A stretch of 8,202 nt of DNA from an uncultured Lentisphaeria bacterium (GTDB lineage: Bacteria; Verrucomicrobiota; Lentisphaeria; Victivallales; Victivallaceae). Below the pieces are notes generated by a model. The model made no database searches. It worked only from the letters and a program-made list of their open reading frames with translations, and was not told the DNA's origin. This document shows positions 1 through 6,032 of this stretch, piece by piece (position 1 is the stretch's first letter; each line of letters opens with the position of its first letter). Location of the stretch: NCBI GenBank assembly GCA_903821255.1, contig CAIJKT010000575.1, positions 1 through 8,202 of the forward strand, read 5' to 3'. The position numbers and the translations under genes are program-made.

Positions 1-5
1 AGTAC

Positions 6-11
6 AAGGAG
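6..11 (+). promoter_or_regulatory. Shine-Dalgarno site for the TTG-started ligase gene
   Basis: AAGGAG lies five bases upstream of the TTG at 17. This near-consensus ribosome binding site, together with the absence of an upstream in-frame ATG in the window, supports TTG as the start. A TAG at 12-14, in another frame, could be the stop of an upstream gene. Too little of that frame is present to call one. Confidence 0.7.
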
Positions 12-16
12 TAGCA

Positions 17-1471
17 TTGAGAGAAGGCTTAAACATTTACAGTGTCATCACTAAGGAAAACTCTGGCGGACTGGACAAAACCGCGATAGTATATCGCGGC
101 GTCAGAACAACTTACGGGGCACTTTTAAAGCAGGTTGAGGAAACAGGACGTACACTCACAGCCTGCGGCATACAAGCGGATGACCGCGTCGCGCTGCGCT
201 GCCCCGACTCCGCCGCCCATATCGTACTGGCGCTGGCGCTGCTGAAAACCGGTGCGGTACAGATACCGGTGTCATTCACCCTGCCGGGAGCGGAAGTCAG
301 GAATATCTGCGAACAGGTCAGCGCGGATGCTTTAATCTCGGCGGCGGCACTGCCGGACGGATGGCAGGCTCCACCGGAAATGCAGCGGTTCACTTGCGCC
401 GGCGACGAAATCTGTCTGCAAAAATTCCTGGTACAGTCCCGCATCGCTCCCGGCCTGTCAGAACTTAATCCGGCATTCATCAGATTCACCTCCGGAACCA
501 CTTCCAGTTCAAAAGGAGTGATAATATCGCACGAGTCGGTTCTCGCCCGCACAGATTCCGCCAATGCTGGTCTCAAGATCAGCAGCGATGACACGGTGCT
601 CTGGGTGCTGGCGATGGCATATCACTTTGTCGTCACCATTCTGCTTTTTTTGCGCAAAGGCGCGACCATTGCCATCTGCGAGTCCCCCGCCGCGCTTTCA
701 ATGCCGCAACTGCTTGCCTCGGAGAAAATAACGTTGCTATATATGTCGCCGTTCCACTACCATTTGATGTCCGAATCTTCCGCCTTTAACGCCGCAATGC
801 TGGAGCACACCCGCCTGGCTGTTACCACCGCAATGCCGATGGACCGCGGCCTGGCGGAGAAGTTCCACGCTAAATTTAATATCCGCCCCCGTCAGGCCTA
901 CGGCATTATCGAAGCAGGCCTGCCATGCATCGACATGGATGAGAATGATTTTAAGCCGGGAGTTGTCGGCAGGCCGTTGCCATCCTGTGAGCTGCGGATC
1001 AAGGAGCCGGACGAGAATGGCGTCGGTACCGTCATGTTGCGCACCCCCGGCATGTTTGACGGCTACCTGTGTCCATTCCGCAGCCGGGCGGATATCTGCG
1101 AAAACGGTTTTTTCAATACCGGCGATCTCGGCGTTATTGACGAATCCGGACAACTGGTGATCGTCGGAAGATCAAAGAACATAATAAACTTCGCCGGGAT
1201 GAAAATATTTCCGTATGAAGTTGAAGAAGTTTTGCGCACTTTTCCGGCGGTTGAGAACGTCAGCATCTATCCGGTTAAAGACGAGCTTTACGGGGAAAAA
1301 CCGCAAGCTGATATTGTTTTCAAGGCTGATGCAGGAAACCATGACGAATTGCTTAATGAACTGAGAAAATTCTGCTACTCGAACCTGGCGTCTTACAAGG
1401 TGCCTAAAAGTTTCAACATTTGCGATAAGCTTGAGCATACTGTCAGCGGCAAGATTTTACGGAGAAATTGA
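17..1471 (+). CDS. ANL-superfamily acyl/aryl-CoA or acyl-ACP ligase
   Basis: This protein of 484 residues adenylates a carboxylic acid with ATP and then transfers it to CoA or a carrier-protein thiol. The adenylation core motifs are in order: the P-loop FTSGTTSSSKG (157-167), the A5-like AYGIIEAG (294-301), NTGD (367-370), the hinge region GRSKNIINFAGMKIFP (384-399), and a C-terminal SGKILRR in which Lys479 is the expected catalytic lysine. The full N- and C-terminal domains are present, so the enzyme looks intact. The start is TTG with a strong ribosome binding site. It sits two bases upstream of a methyltransferase and in the same operon as a ketosynthase and ACP. It is therefore a good candidate for activating the starter acid, like the ligase of aryl polyene clusters. 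Whether the substrate is aromatic or aliphatic cannot be read from the sequence. The ligase family is secure and the substrate role is inference. Confidence 0.9.
   Translation: MREGLNIYSVITKENSGGLDKTAIVYRGVRTTYGALLKQVEETGRTLTACGIQADDRVALRCPDSAAHIVLALALLKTGAVQIPVSFTLPGAEVRNICEQVSADALISAAALPDGWQAPPEMQRFTCAGDEICLQKFLVQSRIAPGLSELNPAFIRFTSGTTSSSKGVIISHESVLARTDSANAGLKISSDDTVLWVLAMAYHFVVTILLFLRKGATIAICESPAALSMPQLLASEKITLLYMSPFHYHLMSESSAFNAAMLEHTRLAVTTAMPMDRGLAEKFHAKFNIRPRQAYGIIEAGLPCIDMDENDFKPGVVGRPLPSCELRIKEPDENGVGTVMLRTPGMFDGYLCPFRSRADICENGFFNTGDLGVIDESGQLVIVGRSKNIINFAGMKIFPYEVEEVLRTFPAVENVSIYPVKDELYGEKPQADIVFKADAGNHDELLNELRKFCYSNLASYKVPKSFNICDKLEHTVSGKILRRN
1461..1464 (+). promoter_or_regulatory. 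Shine-Dalgarno site that decides the methyltransferase start
   Basis: GGAG is nine bases before the ATG at 1474 but only three bases before an in-frame TTG at 1468. The spacing favours ATG 1474 as the true start and disfavours the longer TTG reading. Confidence 0.6.
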
Positions 1472-1473
1472 CC

Positions 1474-2268
1474 ATGACACACCGGCGTTTCAAGGAAAGG
1501 CATGATTATGACTGGTTCCCCGACGTCTGGAGGCGGGGAATGACGGATTTTCTTTCCTGCTTTGCGACCTGTTTTTTCCAATATGAGCCGGCATTTCCCC
1601 TGATTGCCGGGATGATGCGAAAAAGCGGGCTGCGCAAACTGTGCGATCTTTGTTCAGGCGGATCAGGATATCTGTTGTCTCTGCTCGGCTATCTGCGGAA
1701 GAACGGCATCACCGTCAGCGGGATGGAACTCACCGATAAATATCCTAATCTGGTTGCGTTTGAACGGATCTCCCGGCGTTCCGGCGGCGCTGTCAGCTAT
1801 ATATCCTCCTCCGTAGATGCGCTGAATCCTCCGTTCGACGAGCAGGAGATAAGGCTGATATTTTCCGCTATGCATCATTTTTCGCCGGACGAACTGAAGT
1901 CTATAATCAACCGCGCCCGCAAAGACAACTGTGCAATCGGCCTGTTTGATTACTGCTGCCGGGCCCCGGTTCGCGCCATACCGCAGTTGATCCTGCTGAT
2001 GCCGCATATATTCATCATTATGCCGTTTGCGGGACCTTTTTCATGGGGAAAAATGTTCTGGACCTATATTCTTCCCGCAATTCCGCTGGCGCTGCTGACA
2101 GACTCAATAATTTCGCGCTGGAACGGTTATTCTCCAAGTGAACTGAAAGCGATAATTGACAAGTTGCCGGACAATACTTATGAATGGGAATGCGGTTCAA
2201 AATTGAACTTTTTACGAACCGGCAAAGTAGTATATTTAACAGGCTGTCCCAAGCCGCAAGGGGATTAA
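1474..2268 (+). CDS. class I SAM-dependent methyltransferase, putative
   Basis: This 264-residue protein has a Rossmann-type SAM-binding motif I, CDLCSGGSG (57-65). An acidic motif follows in GMELTDKYP (83-91), as expected for the second beta strand. A motif resembling the post-IV region, IFSAMHHF (129-136), is typical of small-molecule methyltransferases. The C-terminal half is unusually hydrophobic (about 170-186 and 193-213, many Leu, Ile, Phe and Pro), suggesting membrane association or a greasy substrate pocket. The gene begins two bases after the ligase stop, so the two are probably translationally coupled. In aryl polyene clusters a methyltransferase modifies the aromatic head group, and the same job is plausible here. 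Its acceptor (ring carbon, hydroxyl or acyl chain) cannot be determined. The methyltransferase fold is well supported and the role is inferred. Confidence 0.8.
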   Translation: MTHRRFKERHDYDWFPDVWRRGMTDFLSCFATCFFQYEPAFPLIAGMMRKSGLRKLCDLCSGGSGYLLSLLGYLRKNGITVSGMELTDKYPNLVAFERISRRSGGAVSYISSSVDALNPPFDEQEIRLIFSAMHHFSPDELKSIINRARKDNCAIGLFDYCCRAPVRAIPQLILLMPHIFIIMPFAGPFSWGKMFWTYILPAIPLALLTDSIISRWNGYSPSELKAIIDKLPDNTYEWECGSKLNFLRTGKVVYLTGCPKPQGD

Positions 2269-2320
2269 CAATTTACAGTCGGACCGGTCACATTATAAGC
2301 TGATTAACAGAGGGTTTCTT

Positions 2321-3550
2321 ATGCGCAGGGTGGTAATAACAGGATACGGGATCAACAGCAGTTTCGGATTTGGCGCCGGCGCGCTGCAAAAAGGATTGGA
2401 ACAAAACAGCTCCGGCATCAGCAGGGTGGACGAACTGCTGGCATGCAACGGACTGCAATGCAAGATTGCGGCCTGCGCCGGGGAGTACAACATCAATGTC
2501 ATTCCCCGCCTGCACCGCCGCTCCATGGGCAGAGTTGCCCATCTGGGAGCTCTTGCCGCACTTGAAGCGGTTGAGCACTGCGGAGCAACACCGGCAATGA
2601 TCACGGCGCCTCGCACCGGCTGCATAATGAGTTCCACGATGGGCAGCGCCAGCGAACTTTATGCCACTTTTGATACAATCTTTACCGAAAAAACCATGAG
2701 TTCAGTTTCCGGCATGCAATTTTTCAAATGCGCCTCCCATACCGTGGCAATGAACGTAGCACAGATGCTTGGCATTCGCGGCGAAGTGCTCAGTCCGTCG
2801 GCAGCGTGCGCTTCCTCGATGCAGGCCATCGGACTCGGCTTCCAACTGATCCGGGGCGGCATCCTCGACATGGCATTCTGCGGCGGTGCCGAGGAGGTCA
2901 ATTCCATGGTAGTAGGTTCTTTCGAATCCATATTCGCGGCGGCGCCTCCGGCCCGCAACGACAACCCGGAGACCGCCTCGCGCCCGTTCGATGCCCGGCG
3001 CGACGGGCTTGTATGCGGCGAAGGTGCCGGAGTGATCGTTCTTGAATCGCTGGCCAGCGCTCTGGCGCGCAGCGCCGTCATCTTCGGCGAGGTTATCGGC
3101 TACAATACATCCGCCAGCGGTAGTCATATCAGCCAATCCGACTCAACCGCGATCCGCGATTGCATTGATGCCGCGCTGCGCGACGCCAATATTTCTCCCC
3201 GGGAAATCGACTATGTAAGCGCCCATGCGACCGGAACAGTTCAGGGTGACGCTTCCGAGGCCGGCGCTCTGCGCCAGGTTTTTGGCGGCAAGATCCCGGT
3301 GAGCAGTCTCAAAGGGGGGCTTGGACATACGATGGGTGCATCGGGAGCCATTGAACTGGCGGCTTGTTTGATGATGATGCGCGACAGCGTCATCTACCCG
3401 ACCAGAAACCTGAAACAACCGGCGGAAGACTGTTCAGGCCTGAACCACATCCGGCAGCAAACCTCAGCGGCAATCAACTGTTTCATCAAAAACTGTTTTG
3501 CTTTCGGCGGAATCAACGCCGTGCTCGTTTGCAGAAGATTTAACGTTTAG
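2321..3550 (+). CDS. beta-ketoacyl-ACP synthase, FabF (KAS II) type
   Basis: The enzyme catalyses decarboxylative Claisen condensation of malonyl-ACP with an acyl thioester, extending the chain by two carbons. At 409 residues it has the usual FabF length. The catalytic set is complete: nucleophile Cys163 in SAACASS, His302 in AHATGT, Lys331 in SSLKGG and His336 in GLGHTMGASG. RPFDARRDG (221-229), GEGAG (233-237) and the C-terminal FAFGGINA (393-400) also match the family. Because the cysteine is intact, it is a true condensing enzyme and not a chain-length factor. AGAGGG six bases before the ATG is the ribosome binding site. The gene is followed by the ACP it probably uses. No partner ketosynthase, chain-length factor or ketoreductase is in the window, so those steps must come from flanking genes or from housekeeping fatty acid synthesis. 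Confidence 0.95.
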   Translation: MRRVVITGYGINSSFGFGAGALQKGLEQNSSGISRVDELLACNGLQCKIAACAGEYNINVIPRLHRRSMGRVAHLGALAALEAVEHCGATPAMITAPRTGCIMSSTMGSASELYATFDTIFTEKTMSSVSGMQFFKCASHTVAMNVAQMLGIRGEVLSPSAACASSMQAIGLGFQLIRGGILDMAFCGGAEEVNSMVVGSFESIFAAAPPARNDNPETASRPFDARRDGLVCGEGAGVIVLESLASALARSAVIFGEVIGYNTSASGSHISQSDSTAIRDCIDAALRDANISPREIDYVSAHATGTVQGDASEAGALRQVFGGKIPVSSLKGGLGHTMGASGAIELAACLMMMRDSVIYPTRNLKQPAEDCSGLNHIRQQTSAAINCFIKNCFAFGGINAVLVCRRFNV

Positions 3551-3557
3551 ATCAAGG

Positions 3558-3603
3558 TTGATTTTTCAGCTTTCGATAATATATTAACCCCATTATATAT
3601 AAT
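3558..3603 (+). promoter_or_regulatory. possible internal sigma-70-type promoter for ACP and downstream genes
   Basis: TTGATT (3558-3563) and TATATT (3580-3585) are separated by 16 bases and resemble -35 and -10 boxes. A perfect TATAAT at 3598-3603 lies further on but has no good -35 at the right distance. ACPs are needed in large amounts, so an extra promoter here is reasonable. In AT-rich DNA such matches arise easily by chance, hence the low confidence. Confidence 0.25.
3592..3603. repeat. 12-bp perfect palindrome ATTATATATAAT
   Basis: The twelve bases read the same on both strands. The site contains the TATAAT hexamer and lies 36 bases upstream of the ACP start. It could be an operator half-site pair overlapping a -10 box, or simply a low-complexity AT run. 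Confidence 0.4.
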
Positions 3604-3628
3604 GAGTTCTTGATGAGATAATAATGAG
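3602..3628 (+). repeat. three ATGAG direct repeats spaced 11 bp apart
   Basis: ATGAG occurs at 3602-3606, 3613-3617 and 3624-3628, exactly 11 bases from copy to copy. The last copy overlaps the ACP ribosome binding site. Each ATG opens a minimal reading frame: ATG-AGT-TCT-TGA, ATG-AGA-TAA and ATG-AGG-TAG. None has a clear ribosome binding site of its own, so function is uncertain. Confidence 0.4.
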
Positions 3629-3639
3629 GTAGCAACTAA

Positions 3640-3930
3640 ATGACCGATAACGATATCAGAAACAAGATCAAAGAAGTTTTTGTTAAAAATTTTGAACTGG
3701 ACGAAAATATCATCCAGGATGATAAGCTGCTGTTTGACGACCTCGGACTGGACAGTCTGGATATTGTCGACATGATTGTCGGGTTGCAGCGTGTGTTTAA
3801 AATTGACTTGCGCAAATACTCGGAAATCAAAAGCATTCGCACATTCGGCGATGTATGCAATGTAATGAATAAAATAATCAACGAACATAAACCGGATGAA
3901 ATGAATAAAATAAGCGACGAACATAAATAG
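3640..3930 (+). CDS. acyl carrier protein with an extended C-terminal tail
   Basis: This 96-residue carrier protein holds growing acyl chains on a 4'-phosphopantetheine arm. The attachment motif LGLDSLD (35-41) gives Ser39 as the modified serine, preceded by the acidic helix typical of ACPs. A normal ACP would end near residue 78. Here a hydrophilic tail made of a repeated 12-residue unit (MNKIINEHKPDE, then MNKISDEHK) begins at residue 76. The tail is encoded by a near-perfect direct repeat. The gene is AT-rich compared with the ketosynthase upstream. It lies 15 bases before the acyltransferase gene and is probably the partner of the operon's ketosynthase, ligase and dehydratase domain. No phosphopantetheinyl transferase is visible, so activation depends on an enzyme encoded elsewhere. 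Confidence 0.93.
   Translation: MTDNDIRNKIKEVFVKNFELDENIIQDDKLLFDDLGLDSLDIVDMIVGLQRVFKIDLRKYSEIKSIRTFGDVCNVMNKIINEHKPDEMNKISDEHK
3865..3927 (+). repeat. in-frame tandem duplication inside the ACP gene
   Basis: Bases 3865-3891 and 3901-3927 match at 25 of 27 positions, with a period of 36 bases (12 codons). The differences fall at 3878/3914 and 3880/3916. The second copy ends directly at the TAG stop. The duplication keeps the reading frame and lengthens the ACP tail. Its high identity suggests a recent slippage or unequal-exchange event. Confidence 0.9.
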
Positions 3931-3945
3931 AGGAAACGGTTATAA

Positions 3946-4704
3946 ATGGGTTCATCTCCGGGATTACGATTATTCAGTTTCCTCTTCTATGTGCGATTTA
4001 CATTTGCAACGGTAATATACTGTCTGTTTGCCGGCATCCCGAAAATAATTACAATGCCGTTTATCTCTTCAGCAGCGCGACATAAAGTGTGGCGGAATTT
4101 GATAAGATTCTACGGCAAGTTTGTAATAAAGGCATCCAGCTATCCGTTTATCAAAGTTGAATATTACGATCTGGCTCCGAATGAAAAATCTGCCGGTGTC
4201 GTTGTTGCCAATCATCGTTCAGGCTCAGATGCGTTCATGTTCGGCATGTGGCCGGGCGATCTGGTGCAGATAGCAGGGGAATGGCCGTTTAAACTGCCGT
4301 TTTTCGGAGTCCTTGCCAAGTGCGGCGGTTATTACAACATAAGCAAAATCGCGTTTGATGACTTTATAAGCAGGGCTTCGGATGATATCCTTAAGAACAA
4401 TGTGTCGGTGGTGGGATTTCCGGAAGGCACCAGATCCGTCAACCGCGAGATGGGACAGTTCCACAGCGCTTTGTTCAGGCTGGCAGCCAAGATTAACTGT
4501 CCGGTATATCCGTTTCTAATACTGGGAACGGAAAAAGTGGTGAACCGCCAATTTATGGTTAGTCCCGGCTTCATCAGATTATATAAGCTGCCGGCCGTAA
4601 GTCCGGAGCAGTTTGCCGGCTGGACTCCGTTTCAACTGAAAGTTTACGTCAAAAACCACATGACCGAAAAAATTGCTGAACTGGAAAAAGCGAGTAATGA
4701 ATGA
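3946..4704 (+). CDS. PlsC-type lysophospholipid acyltransferase (LPLAT family)
   Basis: This 252-residue membrane-linked acyltransferase would transfer an acyl group from ACP or CoA to a hydroxyl of a lipid or sugar acceptor. Motif I is NHRSGSD (89-95), the HX4D catalytic pair His90/Asp95. Motif III is FPEGTRS (158-164), which binds the glycerol phosphate in PlsC. VYPFLILG (187-194) fits motif IV. The motif II region reads GGYYNISK (127-134), with Lys where PlsC proteins usually have Arg. A hydrophobic N-terminal stretch (about 9-40) should anchor it in the inner membrane. AGGA 11 bases upstream serves as a weak ribosome binding site. The stop overlaps the next start by ATGA. In aryl polyene clusters such enzymes are thought to attach the product to a membrane lipid. 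A housekeeping phosphatidic acid role is less likely in this context. Confidence 0.9.
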   Translation: MGSSPGLRLFSFLFYVRFTFATVIYCLFAGIPKIITMPFISSAARHKVWRNLIRFYGKFVIKASSYPFIKVEYYDLAPNEKSAGVVVANHRSGSDAFMFGMWPGDLVQIAGEWPFKLPFFGVLAKCGGYYNISKIAFDDFISRASDDILKNNVSVVGFPEGTRSVNREMGQFHSALFRLAAKINCPVYPFLILGTEKVVNRQFMVSPGFIRLYKLPAVSPEQFAGWTPFQLKVYVKNHMTEKIAELEKASNE

Positions 4705-6011
4705 GACAGTTTAAATATGACCGCCAACGGGAATTTCTCAGCCTCGACGCAATTCGTGAGGAACAGGCACAACTGTTGGCGGAGCACATTGAGTATTGCC
4801 GGGAAAAATCGCCATATTACGCAAAGATGTGCGCCGATGTTCCCGCCGCTGCGGCAGCAAACAGTTTTGATATTCTCTCATCTATGCCGTTCACCAGCAA
4901 AGACGATCTGTCCGGAAATATCAATTCCTTTGTCGCCGCGCCGGAGTGCAACATTCGTGACATCGCTTTTTCTTCAGGAACCACCGGCGCGCCGCTTCCA
5001 ATCGTCTACACCGAAAATGATCTGCTGCGTCTGGCCTACAACGAACAGAAGGCTTTCATGGCCTGCGGGATGACTCCTCATGACAAGATATTGCTGACCT
5101 GTACCATGGATCGCTGTTTTATTGCCGGCCTTGCCTATCGCGAGGGTGCCCGGGCTGTCGGAGCCTCTGTTATCCGCAATGGACTGAACTCGCTTGAGAG
5201 CCATGCCGGAATTATCGCAAGCATGAAGCCAAGTATAATTATCGGGGTGCCGTCATTTCTGAAAAAACTGATTAAATTTCTGACTGCTGAAAACATCAAT
5301 CCCGACTTTGTCAAAAAGCTCATTTGCATTGGCGAACCGGTACGGGGTAATAATTGTCAATTGAGTTTACTGGGAAATCTGCTGGAAGAACTCTGGGGTG
5401 CCAAAGTCTATTCAACCTATGCGTCATCGGAGACAATTACGTCTTTCTGCGATTGCGAAGCCGGTTGCGGCGGACATTTGCACCATGACCTTGCCATCCT
5501 TGAAATAATTGACAACAACGGCAACCAGTGCGGCCCCGGGGAACAGGGCGAAGTTGTCCTTACCCCGTTGCAAATGGAAGGAATGCCGTTACTGCGCTTT
5601 AAGACCGGAGACATCAGCCGGTACTTCAACGAAAAATGTGCCTGCGGCCGCTCCACACCCCGCCTCGGCCCTGTCGCCGGGAGAAAACAGCAGATGATGA
5701 AAATCAATGGAACGACAGTCTATCCGGAAACGGTATTTTCCTGTCTTGAAGCCATGCCGGGAATTATTGACTACTACATCGTCGCGCAATCGTGTGATGG
5801 CCACCTGACACAGGCGGAAGTCACTGTCTCCATCAGCAACGACAGTGCGCTGACCATGGAGACGATCAGCAACCGGATTGCGGCAACTGCGCGAGTGCGT
5901 CTGCCGGTAGCCATTAAACCGTACGATAAAGTGTACCAGCAAATATTTGCCGGCACGTCACGCAAACCTGTACGCTTTTTCATCGTTGACGACAAAGAGA
6001 CTGCAACATGA
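4701..6011 (+). CDS. PaaK-like adenylate-forming enzyme (phenylacetate-CoA ligase family)
   Basis: This 436-residue protein of the PaaK/CoF synthetase group should adenylate a carboxylate, often aromatic, and load it onto CoA or a carrier. The P-loop reads FSSGTTGAPLP (90-100), where the common lysine of SSGTTGKP is Ala97. STYASSET (238-245), FKTGD (300-304), GR (327-328) and KINGTTVYP (334-342) continue the family pattern, and a C-terminal GTSRKP (418-423) may hold the catalytic lysine. A cysteine/histidine cluster, CDCEAGC plus GGHLHH (250-262) and CACGR (313-317), probably binds zinc, as seen in several PaaK relatives. It starts inside the acyltransferase stop (ATGA overlap), so translation is coupled. 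It is the second adenylating enzyme in the cluster and unrelated in sequence to the first. The substrate is unknown. Confidence 0.88.
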   Translation: MRQFKYDRQREFLSLDAIREEQAQLLAEHIEYCREKSPYYAKMCADVPAAAAANSFDILSSMPFTSKDDLSGNINSFVAAPECNIRDIAFSSGTTGAPLPIVYTENDLLRLAYNEQKAFMACGMTPHDKILLTCTMDRCFIAGLAYREGARAVGASVIRNGLNSLESHAGIIASMKPSIIIGVPSFLKKLIKFLTAENINPDFVKKLICIGEPVRGNNCQLSLLGNLLEELWGAKVYSTYASSETITSFCDCEAGCGGHLHHDLAILEIIDNNGNQCGPGEQGEVVLTPLQMEGMPLLRFKTGDISRYFNEKCACGRSTPRLGPVAGRKQQMMKINGTTVYPETVFSCLEAMPGIIDYYIVAQSCDGHLTQAEVTVSISNDSALTMETISNRIAATARVRLPVAIKPYDKVYQQIFAGTSRKPVRFFIVDDKETAT

Positions 6012-6017
6012 GCACTC

Positions 6018-6023
6018 AGGAGA
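6018..6023 (+). promoter_or_regulatory. Shine-Dalgarno site that decides the radical SAM gene start
   Basis: AGGAGA lies nine bases before the ATG at 6033 and only three before the in-frame TTG at 6027. ATG 6033 is therefore the preferred start. Confidence 0.65.
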
Positions 6024-6032
6024 TAATTGATA

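Larger units (their letters stand above)
3551..3639 (+). other. AT-rich intergenic region before the ACP gene
   Basis: This is the longest gap in the window and is markedly AT-rich: by hand count, bases 3541-3600 have 16 G/C of 60. It starts with a weak stem-loop candidate (ATCA 3551-3554 with TGAT 3559-3562, then a few T). It also carries possible promoter boxes, a 12-bp palindrome, and three ATGAG copies at 11-bp intervals. The ACP ribosome binding site is GAGG at 3626-3629, ten bases from the ATG. It may let the ACP and downstream genes be expressed separately from the ketosynthase, but this is inference. Confidence 0.5.

Noticed and set aside
1..16. End of an upstream gene at the TAG at 12-14
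   Set aside because: Only about four codons are visible, which is not enough to support a coding call.
1468..1473. TTG start for the methyltransferase two codons upstream of ATG 1474
   Set aside because: It would lie only three bases after the ribosome binding site; ATG 1474 has proper nine-base spacing.
2282..2289. GACCGGTC palindrome in the gap before the ketosynthase
   Set aside because: Only eight bases and the flanks do not extend it; a restriction-site-like chance match is as likely as an operator.
2659..3136. Long minus-strand and alternate-frame open frames inside the ketosynthase gene
   Set aside because: They are shadows of a high-GC coding region; their translations are Ala/Arg-rich without family motifs, while the plus-strand frame has complete catalytic residues.
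3551..3566. Rho-independent terminator after the ketosynthase gene
   Set aside because: The stem is only four to six AT-rich pairs and the T run is mostly used in the stem, so it is too weak to call.
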